DNA of 64,000 nt from Mesostigma viride (Eukaryota; Streptophyta; Mesostigmatophyceae; Mesostigmatales; Mesostigmataceae). Position 1 is the stretch's first letter. Each line of letters begins with the position of its first letter. The DNA is taken from the NCBI GenBank assembly GCA_009746045.1, contig RPFO01000041.1:9206468-9270467 (forward strand). Reading direction: 5' to 3'. Of this stretch, positions 1-12,300 are shown piece after piece. Under the pieces are notes generated by a model. That model did not search any database. It was given only the letters and a program-made list of their open reading frames with translations, and was not told the DNA's origin. The position numbers and the translations under genes were made by a program.

Positions 1-2215
1 CTGTGTCTGCGTCATGGATAGATGTGTCGGTGCTGTATGCCTCTGTTCCCTGTGTCTGCGTCATGGATAAATGTGTCGGTGCCGTATGCCTCTGTTCCCT
101 GTGTCTGCGTCATGGATAGATGTGTCGGTGCCGTATGCCTCTGTTCCCTGTGTCTGCGTCATGGATAAATGTGTCGGTGCTGTATGCCTCTGTTCCCTGT
201 GTCTGCGTCATGGATAGATGTGTCGGTGCTGTATGCCTCTGTTCCCTGTGTCTGCGTCATGGATAAATGTGTTGGTGCCGTATGCCTCTGTTCCCTGTGT
301 CTGCGTTATGGATAAATGTGTCGGTGCTGTATGCCTCTGTTCCCTGTGTCTGCGTCATGGATAAATGTGTTGGTGCTGTATGCCTCTGTTCCCTGTGTCT
401 GCGTCATGGATAGATGTGTCGGTGCTGTATGCCTCTGTTCCCTGTGTCTGCGTCATGGATAGATGTGTCGGTGCCGTATGCCTCTGTTCCCTGTGTCTGC
501 GTCATGGATAAATGTGTCGGTGCTGTATGCCTCTGTTCCCTGTGTCTGCGTCATGGATAAATGTGTCGGTGCTGTATGCCTCTGTTCCCTGTGTCTGCGT
601 CATGGATAAATGTGTCGGTGCTGTATGCCTCTGTTCCCTGTGTCTGCGTCATGGATAAATGTGTCGGTGCCGTATGCCTCTGTTCCCTGTGTCTGCGTCA
701 TGGATAGATGTGTCGGTGCCGTATGCCTCTGTTCCCTGTGTCTGCGTCATGGATAAATGTGTCGGTGCTGTATGCCTCTGTTCCCTGTGTCTGCGTCATG
801 GATAGATGTGTCGGTGCTGTATGCCTCTGTTCCCTGTGTCTGCGTCATGGATAAATGTGTCGGTGCTGTATGCCTCTGTTCCCTGTGTCTGCGTCATGGA
901 TAAATGTGTCGGTGCTGTATGCCTCTGTTCCCTGTGTCTGCGTCATGGATAGATGTGTCGGTGCCGTATGCCTCTGTTCCCTGTGTCTGCGTCATGGATA
1001 AATGTGTCGGTGCTGTATGCCTCTGTTCCCTGTGTCTGCGTCATGGATAGATGTGTCGGTGCTGTATGCCTCTGTTCCCTGTGTCTGCGTCATGGATAAA
1101 TGTGTCGGTGCTGTATGCCTCTGTTCCCTGTGTCTGCGTCATGGATAAATGTGTCGGTGCTGTATGCCTCTGTTCCCTGTGTCTGCGTCATGGATAGATG
1201 TGTCGGTGCCGTATGCCTCTGTTCCCTGTGTCTGCGTCATGGATAAATGTGTCGGTGCTGTATGCCTCTGTTCCCTGTGTCTGCGTCATGGATAGATGTG
1301 TCGGTGCTGTATGCCTCTGTTCCCTGTGTCTGCGTCATGGATAAATGTGTCGGTGCTGTATGCCTCTGTTCCCTGTGTCTGCGTCATGGATAAATGTGTC
1401 GGTGCTGTATGCCTCTGTTCCCTGTGTCTGCGTCATGGATAGATGTGTCGGTGCCGTATGCCTCTGTTCCCTGTGTCTGCGTCATGGATAGATGTGTCGG
1501 TGCCGTATGCCTCTGTTCCCTGTGTCTGCGTCATGGATAAATGTGTCGGTGCTGTATGCCTCTGTTCCCTGTGTCTGCGTCATGGATAAATGTGTCGGTG
1601 CTGTATGCCTCTGTTCCCTGTGTCTGCGTCATGGATAGATGTGTCGGTGCTGTATGCCTCTGTTCCCTGTGTCTGCGTCATGGATAGATGTGTCGGTGCT
1701 GTATGCCTCTGTTCCCTGTGTCTGCGTCATGGATAAATGTGTCGGTGCCGTATGCCTCTGTTCCCTGTGTCTGCGTCATGGATAAATGTGTTGGTGCTGT
1801 ATGCCTCTGTTCCCTGTGTCTGCGTCATGGATAGATGTGTCGGTGCCGTATGCCTCTGTTCCCTGTGTCTGCGTCATGGATAGATGTGTCGGTGCTGTAT
1901 GCCTCTGTTCCCTGTGTCTGCGTCATGGATAGATGTGTCGGTGCCGTATGCCTCTGTTCCCTGTGTCTGCGTCATGGATAAATGTGTCGGTGCCGTATGC
2001 CTCTGTTCCCTGTGTCTGCGTCATGGATAAATGTGTCGGTGCTGTATGCCTCTGTTCCCTGTGTCTGCGTCATGGATAAATGTGTCGGTGCCGTATGCCT
2101 CTGTTCCCTGTGTCTGCGTCATGGATAAATGTGTCGGTGCCGTATGCCTCTGTTCCCTGTGTCTGCGTTATGGATAGATGTGTCGGTGCTGTATGTCTCT
2201 GTTCCCTGTGTCTGT
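1..2215. repeat. 49-bp minisatellite, about 45 copies
   Basis: Head-to-tail repeat with a 49-bp period (unit begins ctgtgtctgcgtcatgg). Units differ mainly at two positions: gatag versus gataa, and gctgt versus gccgt. Because 49 is not a multiple of three, no long frame stays open. The array ends around 2215 in degenerate units. It lies upstream of kinesin exon A and is read as part of a kinesin intron whose left end is outside the window. Confidence 0.95.
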
Positions 2216-2805
2216 GTCTATGTTTCCTTACCCTTACTTTTGCACATGCTTACCACCTGCAAGCAGGCATGAGAAGAAGGCAATCGGGAGCGGATTAGTT
2301 TGACTGCCTGCAGATGTCAGGACCTGTGTCTGCACGATTGTTATCACCCATCAAAGCCCAATGATTGCAGGGCAAGGACGCGCTCGCCTTTGATTGGTGC
2401 ACACTTGGTACTGTTATTGCTTGCCTTTGATTGGTGTTATTGTTGCCCGACTGGTATTTATGCTCAAGGGAAAGCTTGGATCAACCCTCTATGGGTCATG
2501 CCTGGCCGGTTCCAAATGCCCATGTGTACAGACATCCTCTATGGAAAGTTTCTGTCATGTTTTTGGTCGCTCAGGCTGTACTACTCCCTCCCCCCCATTC
2601 CCTCCCCCCCCCCCCCCCCTTTCCCTCTCACAAACACGCACACAAGTGTGCGTGCACGCGCCCACACACATTCAGTCACACACACACACGCGCACACACA
2701 CACACACATGCGCATCACCGCATAGGCCCCACTCATCCTCTTGGATCTCCCCAGCACCTCCGTCTCTACACCGGCAGGTCGTCCACCACTGCCCCTCCCA
2801 TCTCA
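2216..2805. other. Intron sequence with poly-C and CA tracts
   Basis: No gene seen. Unique-looking sequence to about 2585 is followed by a C-rich run (about 2590-2625) and a CA/CG dinucleotide tract (about 2637-2710). Open frames crossing it are low-complexity and not credible. Confidence 0.7.
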
Positions 2806-2951
2806 CCCACCTACCCACCTACGCACCCACCCACCCACCCACCCACCCACCCACCCACCCACCCACCCACCCACCCACCCACCCACCCACCCACCCACCC
2901 ACCCACCCACCCACCCACCCACCCACCCACCCACCCACCCACCCACCCACC
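2806..2951. repeat. (ACCC)n microsatellite
   Basis: About 145 bp of near-perfect ACCC tetranucleotide repeat. The G-rich strand (GGGT)n could form G-quadruplexes. It ends next to a decayed copy of kinesin exon A. The same tetranucleotide occurs in the opposite orientation at 12,067-12,241. Confidence 0.95.
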
Positions 2952-3189
2952 GTGCCCCCAGTTTGCCAACCACGCAAAGGAAAGCAAGAACCAGCCATCC
3001 GTCAAACAATACCAATGATTTCCTGACACTGCACCCAACATGCACCCACCCACCCCTGCCTTCCCCTGCTCGTCCCCTGTATTGCATATCGTAAAAGAAA
3101 GCCAATAAAACCAGGCATGAATGAAACAATGCCAACTTACCACCACATCCTACAATCCTCATCTCCCCACCACCACCCTGCGTCCCCAG

Positions 3190-3324
3190 TTCGCCAACCG
3201 CGCGAAGAACATCAAGAACCAGGCGTGCGTGAACGAGGATGTGGACCAGAAGACGTTGCTGCGCAAGTACGAGCGGGAGCTGCGCAAGCTGAGGGCCGAG
3301 CTGGAGCAGCGGCAGAGCACGCTG
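3190..3324 (+). CDS. Kinesin exon A (end of motor domain and neck)
   Basis: 45 codons, phase 0. Acceptor ccccag ends at 3189 and donor gtgaga starts at 3325. It encodes [11 protein letters not shown], then [17 protein letters not shown] and [12 protein letters not shown]. The FA.RAKNIKN motif is diagnostic of the C-terminal end of kinesin motor domains. Decayed copies of its 5' edge lie upstream (2953-3012, about 3090-3131) and of its 3' edge downstream (3376-3395, about 3437-3467). Confidence 0.93.
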
Positions 3325-6300
3325 GTGAGAAAGGAGGGGTCACTAAAGGAAAGGAGTGGTCACTATAGGCTATAGCTGGTAAGAAAGGAGGGGTCCCTTC
3401 AGGGTATATTGGCCACGTCCATGTTGCATGCCGCGGTCACAAGTGGAGCAGCGGCAAGGCGTACTGGGTAGGGGGGCCGAGGGCCAGCATAGCAGGTATA
3501 GTGTATAGCAGGTATAGTACAGTCATTACCGCGTGAAGTTGCGTTTCTTAAGGTTGCGTTACCGCGTTAAGTTGCGACGCCGGTAAATTTGGCGCCGTAT
3601 ACCTCACGGCCCACCTTTCGCAATATATCTGGCCTGAAAATGGACTTTATTGATGCTGCAGCTGGATCGGGCTTGACGAGAGCTGTCGATTGCCGTATAG
3701 AAGTCCGTCAGAGGAGGGGGTGGGCTGCTAGCCTAATTCTACCGTTAAGGTTACGTACCCGCATTAAGTTGCGTTACCGCGTTAAGTTGCAACGCCAAGT
3801 TTTAGGCGGCGATCGCAACTTACAGGACTGTACTATATACCTACTAGACACTATACCTGCATACCAGGTATGGTGTATAGCAGGTATAGTACTATATATA
3901 CCTGCATACCAAGTATGGTGTATAGCAGGTATAGTACTATATACCTACTAGACACTATACCTGCATAGCAGGTATGGTGTATAGCAGGTATAGTACTATA
4001 TACCTACTAGACACTGTACCTGCATAGCAGGTATGGTGTATAGCTATGGTGCCTACCTGGTTCTATGCTGCATGTGGCGCACGGCTGGGTGGTAGCTACA
4101 CGGATGCGGGCACGCGATTGGTGTTTTCCTGCTATCTCCTAGTAGTGTTTCCTGTATTTCCTAGGATCTCGGTCACATTTCCATACGCCTATTAGGTTTG
4201 AAATAGGCATGTCCGGCAATAGGAACCTTTCAGGCATGTGCCCGTCGTTCCGACCTTGCATACACTCGTACTACTTTCCATCCCCATTCCTGACTCCCCA
4301 TTTTTGCCCGCCCTTCCCCCCCCCCCCCCCCCCCCCCCCCACACACACACACAACCCCACCCACGCAAAAAACTCCCTGGCAGGTGGACAAGCGGCGCAT
4401 CCTGGAGATGGAGGAGCAGAAGCGGCGCGCAGAGGAGGACAAGCTCGCCGCGATTATCGCGCTTGAGGTGGGTGCACCTTAAGATAGTACCTTAGCACAG
4501 GAATTTACTAGGACTGAAATAATTAGTACCTTGGCACAGTACTACACTAGTACAGAAATACTTTGCGGCACGACTCTGCTGTATTCAGAGGAGAACAAGC
4601 TCTCCGTGATCATGGCGCTGGAGATTGGGGCCGCTATTAGATTGTAGCTTGGTGCAGTACTAGACCAGTACTGGAATACTACGTACCTTGGCACGGGTAC
4701 TAGACCAGTACTGGAATACGTAGTGCCTTGGCACGGGTACTAGACCAGTACTGGAATACGTAGTACCTTGGCACGGGTACTAGACCAGTACTGGAATACG
4801 TAGTACCTTGGCACGGGTACTAGACCAGTACTGGAATACTTAGTACCTTGGCACGGGTACTAGACCAGTACTGGAATACTTAGTACCTTGGCACGGGTAC
4901 TAGACCAGTACTGGAATACGTAGTGCCTTGGCACGGGTACTAGAGTAGTACTGGAATACTTAGTACCTTGGCACGGGTACTAGACCAGTACTGGAATACG
5001 TAGTACCTTGGCACGGGTACTAGAGTAGTACTGGAATCGGTTTTCTCTGAATATAGTTTAATTAACGCATGCGGGAAAGATAAGGCCGCCATGCCTTGGC
5101 CTGGATGTGGAAGGCTGTCTGCGACATGGGCTGACTAATTCGATCTGTACAAAGGGTTTCCTGCTCGCCCAAATTTTCCTTGGATGACCCGGTTGTTTAT
5201 AAGGGTCGGTGGCTATTAATTAGCGGTCCGAGAAAATTAATTGTAGGTTTTATACGACTTGCTTGCAAAGATTCGTGTTTGGTTGCACCAGCTGAGGTTA
5301 GGTGGGGACCTGTAGGGTCGGCTGGTTGCTTAACGAATCTTTGGCTGATTTGGGTTCTTGAGTGAGTCGTGATTAATTATTGTATAGTGGATTCGGACCG
5401 GCCCCAAGGGGTCGATGGGCGAGTTTTATGTTTGTCAGTCTTGGGAACCTTGTACAACTACCTGTACGGTTAACGCACTAGCCTGGGGGTGCGTGGCCAC
5501 GTTGTTTGTAGTGGCGTTTTCAGCACTGTTCAGGCCGGCGTGTGACGCATGCCGGTGTTAATTATTTTAGGATGATGTCAGCTTGTGTTTCGGCGGGCCA
5601 TGCCTTAAGCAAGCTAGGCAGGCAATGATCCGCAATTGTTTCTTTCACAATGGCGGCAATGGCCGCCTGTGCAAAATTGCACATTCTAGCGCGAGTTGCA
5701 TCTGTCTTGTAGCCGAGGCAGATGGTGGCACAACCGCTAAGTTGTCCGACCAAGCATAGTATAGTTGGTCGTGCAACGGAAAGAAAATTTAAATTTACCC
5801 CCATGTCGTTTTCCCCGGCTGCGGGTCTTTTTGACATGGGCGAAGGATGGGGCGCTACTCCGGCGGTTTGGCCAGCTTCGGCGGAGCTGTTTATAAGTTT
5901 CTAAAACAGCTCTAGTGCCACATCGCAGGCTTGCCACCTTGCGATGGTGCGTGGGACGTGACCTGGACTCAAAAGGTCCTGAACCAGGTTCCTGTCAGCA
6001 ACAGCCTTTTTTCATAATTTATTTTTTGTGGCGGCAGGTCAGTTGTCCAGCTGCCCCTGCCGAGGAGGGGTAGTTGGGGACAATAGGAGCCGCGCGAGAG
6101 TTGCGCTCCGAAGCTAGAAATTTCCCTATTGCGAGACTCGAGTTGGGGAGGGCGTCTTAGGGAGGCGAGGCTACGCCAGACCTTTGTCGTTCCTTTTCGT
6201 CTCAGCACCTGCTGCGCGGCTCAGTCTATTATGGTGTCGTAAAACCTCTTTCCTTTTTGGACGGTTCCGGGATTGCGAAATGCTGGCTCTTTTTTGGGGC

Positions 6301-9300
6301 TTGCTTTTGGGGTGGTCATCGGCTTGTGTCGCATTGTAACCAGCGGGCCCCTGCGGGGGTTAATATAGCCTAGCGCGGGCTGAGTCGCCATTTAAGATGT
6401 TGCGACACGCTCTTTCGCGCACGGTGGTCATGAGTTTAATCGGCGCAATGGGGTTGGCGCCAGGGGGGGGTAATTGGGTGGAGGCTTCTTGCTTCCGCGT
6501 GCGGATTGAGAAACCTTAAGGCCACTGTTAACTGCTGCATTTGTGGCAGGGCTCCACTTATTGTATTCAATCAAATGCTGGTCTTCTTGGGAGCTCAGTG
6601 ATCTTAATCGGTTTTCTCTGAATATAGTTTAATTAACGCATGCGGGAAAGATAAGGCCGCCATGCCTTGGCCTGGATGTGGAAGGCTGTCTGCGACATGG
6701 GCTGACTAATTCGATCTGTACAAAGGGTTTCCTGCTCGCCCAAATTTTCCTTGGATGACCCGGTTGTTTATAAGGGTCGGTGGCTATTAATTAGCGGTCC
6801 GAGAAAATTAATTGTAGGTTTTATACGACTTGCTTGCAAAGATTCGTGTTTGGTTGCACCAGCTGAGGTTAGGTGGGGACCTGTAGGGTCGGCTGGTTGC
6901 TTAACGAATCTTTGGCTGATTTGGGTTCTTGAGTGAGTCGTGATAAATTATGGTGTCGTGGATTCGGACCGGCCCCAAGGGGTCGATGGGCGAGTTTTAT
7001 GTTTATCAGTCTTGGGAACCTTGTACAACTACCTGTATGTTTAACGCACTAGCCTGGGGGTGCGTGGCCACGTTGTTTGTAGTGGCGTTTTCAGCACTGT
7101 TCAGGCCGGCGTGTGACGCATGCCGGTGTTAATTATTTTAGGATGATGTCAGCTTGTGTTTCGGCGGGCCATGCCTTAAGCAAGCTAGGCAGGCAATGAT
7201 CCGCAATTGTTTCTTTCCCCTCCCTCCCACCCTGGAGGCTTCTTGCTTCCGCGTGCGGATTGAGAAACCTTGGCACGGCGGATTGAGAAAGTACCTTGGC
7301 ACGGGTACTAGACCAGTACTGGAATACGTAGTACCTTGGCACGGGTACTAGACCAGTACTGGAATACGTAGTACCTTGGCACGGGTACTAGACCAGTACT
7401 GGAATACGTAGTACCTTGGCACGGGTACTAGAGTAGTACTAGAATAGTCGGTGACACTACTGAGCCAGATTCGGAGGAGGACAAGCTTTCTCCCCGTGTT
7501 CATCGCGCTCAAGGTGGGGGGCACCTTTCGATAGTACCTTGGCACTGGTACCAGTACGAGTACTGCTCTTTGACACGACTGGACCTTTGGCATTTACCGT
7601 GTGTGGGCAGCCAAGTGCACGTTACAGTACTGCTGATGCACATGTGCATGTTATGTTCTATCGCCCGCACGCGCATTATCTTATGTTTAACTGCGCGCCC
7701 GTGTGTCCCTGCACCCGGATAGCAGTAGCAAGTATTGTTCTGTTCGGCGAGCACGTGCTCATGCGTATATGATGCAATGCAAACGTAGTTTATACCACGT
7801 TCTTGTGTGTGCCGGCTGGTAGGAGCACATTATTGCGCTCAGTGCTCGTGATCATGATGACACGTGCCTCTATGCAAGGCCGCCCCGCAGGTTGCTTAAA
7901 CCCGACTCACGTACCACTTTTATCGGCGAATAACCGATCCCTTGGAACTTTCTTCAGCCCCAGCCAGGAGCCGGGACTTCATGGACGAGGAAGGAGAGCA
8001 CGCCTACGCTAGAAGTAGACGGTAGATAGTACTCAATCGTAACCACATGCCTTGATAACCTATACCACCCGCTTGTGCCGGCTGCCAGGAGCGGAGCCGA
8101 GATTTCATGCGCGAGAAGGAAAGCAAGCTCAAGCTGGAGGCGCGTATCAAAACGATGCAGTCGCAGCTGCTCATCGGTGGCCACACGATCGAGGACACGC
8201 CGGCATTCCGCACGCTGCTGCAGGAGGTGGGGGGTTGAATAGGAGCTGATAGGATGCGGGGGTAGAACGGCCCTATGATCAAGGGCACGCCGGCATTCCG
8301 CACGCTGCTGCAAGGGGTGGGGGGTTGAATAGGAGCTGATAGGATGCGGGGGTAGAAATGATCAATGGTTTTGGGTGGGTTATAGTGCCACGCTTGGCAA
8401 CGCAGGTAAGGACATGCCAGCCCTCCGCCATGTTGAACTAAACAATGGGCTGACTGGGCTTCACACAAGGAGTTCATGCTTGCTTGCTAGCATTTGTGCT
8501 TGCAGGGTCTCATCAAGCTGTGGAAGGGCCGATGTCGATGGCAGTGATGGGGTAGACAGGCCCTAGGCACGCTAGCTTCAGGTCTGGCAAGAGAAACGGC
8601 AGTCCGCCAACACGTTGCCACGTCTATCATGGTGCTGAAGACAGGCTACAGCTAGAGAGATCTGTTTGGATCACATGGTTGAGCTAGGAAAACCTGTTTG
8701 GCGGGCCTCTTAGCTCTTACCTGTTTCATCGGTGCCGTGATAGTACCACGTGGAGTGCTGCAGCGGACCCCCTTTTCATTGGCAACCAACAGCCTAACCA
8801 ACTGTCTTCATTCAGCAAGCAACAGCCTAATAACAGTTATCATTCGGCGCCAGTATGACAACCCTGTTTGTATTGTCAACCACACCATGTTTGTGTAACC
8901 GGTCTGTATTCTGCGCGCGTATGGGCACTTTGTTCGTGAAGAAAGCCACGCCATAGTTGTGTAACCTGTCTGTTCTTCTTGACTAGATCCTTGATTTTTT
9001 TGTGTGATGCTGGGGCATTACAGTCGCCAGGAACACCGCAAGATCCGCATGATATTCCATATAACGTACTTTCTAACTATTTTCTATCTCATGTGTGATG
9101 CTGGGGCGTTGCGGTTGCCAGCAACACCGCAAGATCCGCATGATTTTCTACATAACGTACTTTCTAACTATTTTCTATCTCATGTGTGATGCTGGGGCGT
9201 TGCGGTTGCCAGGAACACCGCAAGATACGGCGCGAGTATGACCACCGGCTGCAAGAGCTGGAGAAGGAGCGGCACACGGTGGAGGAGGACAAGGCGCAGG

Positions 9301-12300
9301 TGGTCTGGTCACTATTGAATACTGAAGCTCCTAATGCTTTTCATGCTTCTTGTCATATGAGTGTTTCTTTGCCAGTAGCCTTGCTACTCAGGCTTCTTTT
9401 CGTATTTTCTGGCTGTCTACCGGTGGTGTTGCTTTGTAGCCTTTTTCCTCGCATGGCTGGTGACTCTCCGGTGGTGTTGCTTCTCAGGCTTCTTCTAAAA
9501 TGACTGGTTGTCGGCTGGTAATGTTGCTCGTCAGGCTTCTAATTATACCTGGATGTTTCCTGGTACGGTAGCTTGTCAGGCTTCTAATCATGCCTGGATG
9601 TTTCCTGGTAGCGTGGCTATCTAAGCCTCTGATCCATAGCTCCCTCTTTATGTGCGGCTTCCCCCTCACTACCTCTCGCACTTACCCCCTCGCCAGGTAG
9701 GCCGCTCGTAGCAGCTGCTAGTGGGCCTGGATTAACAGGCTCTCTTTCCTATGTTTCCTATGCCTATGCGCCCTGCTCATGTGTGCCTGCCTCTTCCCCC
9801 CTTCCAGGTGGGCCGCTACAAGCAGCTGCTGCTGAAGCAGCGCGACATCATGATGCAGCTGACCGCGCGGCTGAACGAGAGGGATGAGCAGATCCTGGTG
9901 GGTACTGGCCAATGGGTGCAGGCCATGACACTAGGATGGGAATGACAACACGTTTAAGAACGACAGCATATGACCTGTCCATCAATACTCACTCCTACTG
10001 GCATTACCTGCATCCTTATTTGACCTTTTGACCTGTCTATCGATACTCACTCCTACTGGCATCCTACCTGCCTCCTTATTTGACCTCTTGACCTGTCTAT
10101 CGATACTCACTCCCACTGGCATCCTACCTGCCTCCTTATTTGACCTCTTGACCTGTCTATCGATACTCACTCCTACTGGCATCCTACCTGCATCCTTATT
10201 TGACCTCTTGACCTGTCTATCGATACTCACTCCTACTGGCATCCTACCTGCATCCTTATTTGACCTCTTGACCTGTCTATCGATACTCACTCCCACAAGC
10301 ATTACCTGCGGGCTTACAACTCAATGCCCATCCCAAGGCGTGGCAGTAGCGGGAGGTGTGCTAGTATACTGTCTCGAGGACACTGTCTCGAGGACGCTGT
10401 CACGAGGACACTGTCTCGAGGACACTGTCTCGAGGACGCTGTCTCGAGGACACTGTCTCGAGGACACTGTCTCGAGGACGCTGTCTCGAGGACACTGTCT
10501 CGAGGACGCTGTCACGAGGACACTGTCTCGAGGACACTGTCTCGAGGACGCTGTCTCGAGGACACTATCAGTAGTACCCTGACCACACTGTCACTTTCTC
10601 AGTGCACCTTCTGTGCTGCTGCCTGGCCCCCTCACACCTGACCCTCGCCAGGTGTTGCAAGCGGACATCGTGGTATCCTCTGTTCCTCAAACTCCTCGTT
10701 TTACCAATTGTTCGCTTATTTGTTCCCCGCACACTTTGCTATCTGCAGATGCTAGAAGAGTACATCTGGCTATCAAAACTCTCATGGAATCAACTCTCTG
10801 AATAACCATTCCCCACATACTTTGCTACCCCTCGCACCGCTACCATCCCGAGGTGCTGCCTATCAAACTTGTCAATCAACCAACTCTTTAGTTAACTACT
10901 CCCCAGACACTTTGCCATCCCTCGCACCTGCGACCACCCCCAGATCCTGCAAGAGGAGCTGGAGTCGTACACCTTTCTATCAGGCTTCCCATGATCATAA
11001 CTGCTTAATGGGCTGTTCCCCACACACTTTGCCGTCCCCAGCTGCTGCACGAGGAGTTGGACATAATATACCCATTTATTTACCTTTGAAAGCGATAACA
11101 GTGTACTAACTTGCTTCCTCACACTCACCATTCATCCTATTTATATCCCAGGTCCTGCAAGAGGAGCTCGAGGCGTATGACCGGCTGCAGCGCAAGTTGG
11201 AGGACACGCTGGACCAGAAGACAGCGGAGCTGATCCAGGTGTTTATACCCGCTATTTATAGACTACTAGCTATACTACTATAGAGATTAATTAATATGCA
11301 CGTGACTGCGTCACGTGGGTGCCAATACAGAGTAAAGGAACCTTCAACCCTATATACACAGCGAGAAGGAGGGCGCCCTAGCTTCTCTCACTGCCGCAGG
11401 TTATCTACTATAGAGATAGGTATGTTTAAATAGGCAAGGAGAAGGGACACCCTCGACCAGAAGACGGCGGAGCTGTTCCAGGTACCAGCTTATAGACTAG
11501 TAGCAGGCTAGTACATATACAACAGTATATGTATATACTACAATATATACTACAGTATATACAACAGTACATATACAGTAGGCTAGTACATATATTACAG
11601 TAGTATCAATAGCACTACTAGTAGTACTTGTATTAGGCTAATAGCGGCTGTATATGGGGAGATGTATGTGCACATAGTAGTTGGTAAGTGTGGGTTTATA
11701 ATGAGAGGACACACTGGATCAGAAGGCGGCGGATTTCTACCCATGTCCAAACACCCATTCTTATACCCACTTAAACATATTATGCCCGCGCCCGCATAGA
11801 ATATGCTCACGTGGGTCCATCACAAATACCCTCGTGTGGCTGTTTCCCCACCGTGCAGAGCTAGCACACATACATTTCTAGATTTTGGTTCATTGGAGTT
11901 CTTCCCACCAAGAGAAACATTTATTTTACATTTTTGTGTGCTAGGCTTTATACGTACAGCCTATACCACACCTTCAAACTCAGTGCACATCATTATCAAG
12001 TTGGTTATTGTAGCACCATGCTGGGGGCCGAGCATACTCAAACACAAGGTGTTGCCCCTCTTGGCAGCGTGCGTGGGTGGGTGGGTGGGTGGGTGGGTGG
12101 GTGGGTGGGTGGGTGGGTGGGTGGGTGGGTGGGTGGGTGGGTGGGTGGGTGGGTGGGTGGGTGGGTGGGTGGGTGGGTGGGTGGGTGGGTGGGTGGGTGG
12201 GTGGGTGGGTGGGTGGGTGGGTGGTGGGTGGGTGGGTGGGTGGGGCGGGGGGGGGGGGGGGGGGGGAGCTGAAAAGAGGCCTCCCCACATGCCCTGCACC

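Noticed and set aside
1-2215. CRISPR-like array
   Set aside because: Regular 49-bp period but no unique spacers; units are contiguous near-identical repeats, and the context is eukaryotic.
2394-3162. Long open frames with PTHPPTH or GGWVGGWV repeats
   Set aside because: They are translations of the (ACCC)n tract; the same occurs at 11,961-12,363. No start context, no conserved flanks.
5180-5365. 61-codon [19 protein letters not shown].. found four times
   Set aside because: It recurs only because repeat A of the type I element recurs; short, no selection evidence.
5037-7271. Helitron interpretation of the split-repeat elements
   Set aside because: Starts with TC, but lacks a CTRR end with a 3' hairpin, and insertion is not between A and T at the one site with a known empty allele.
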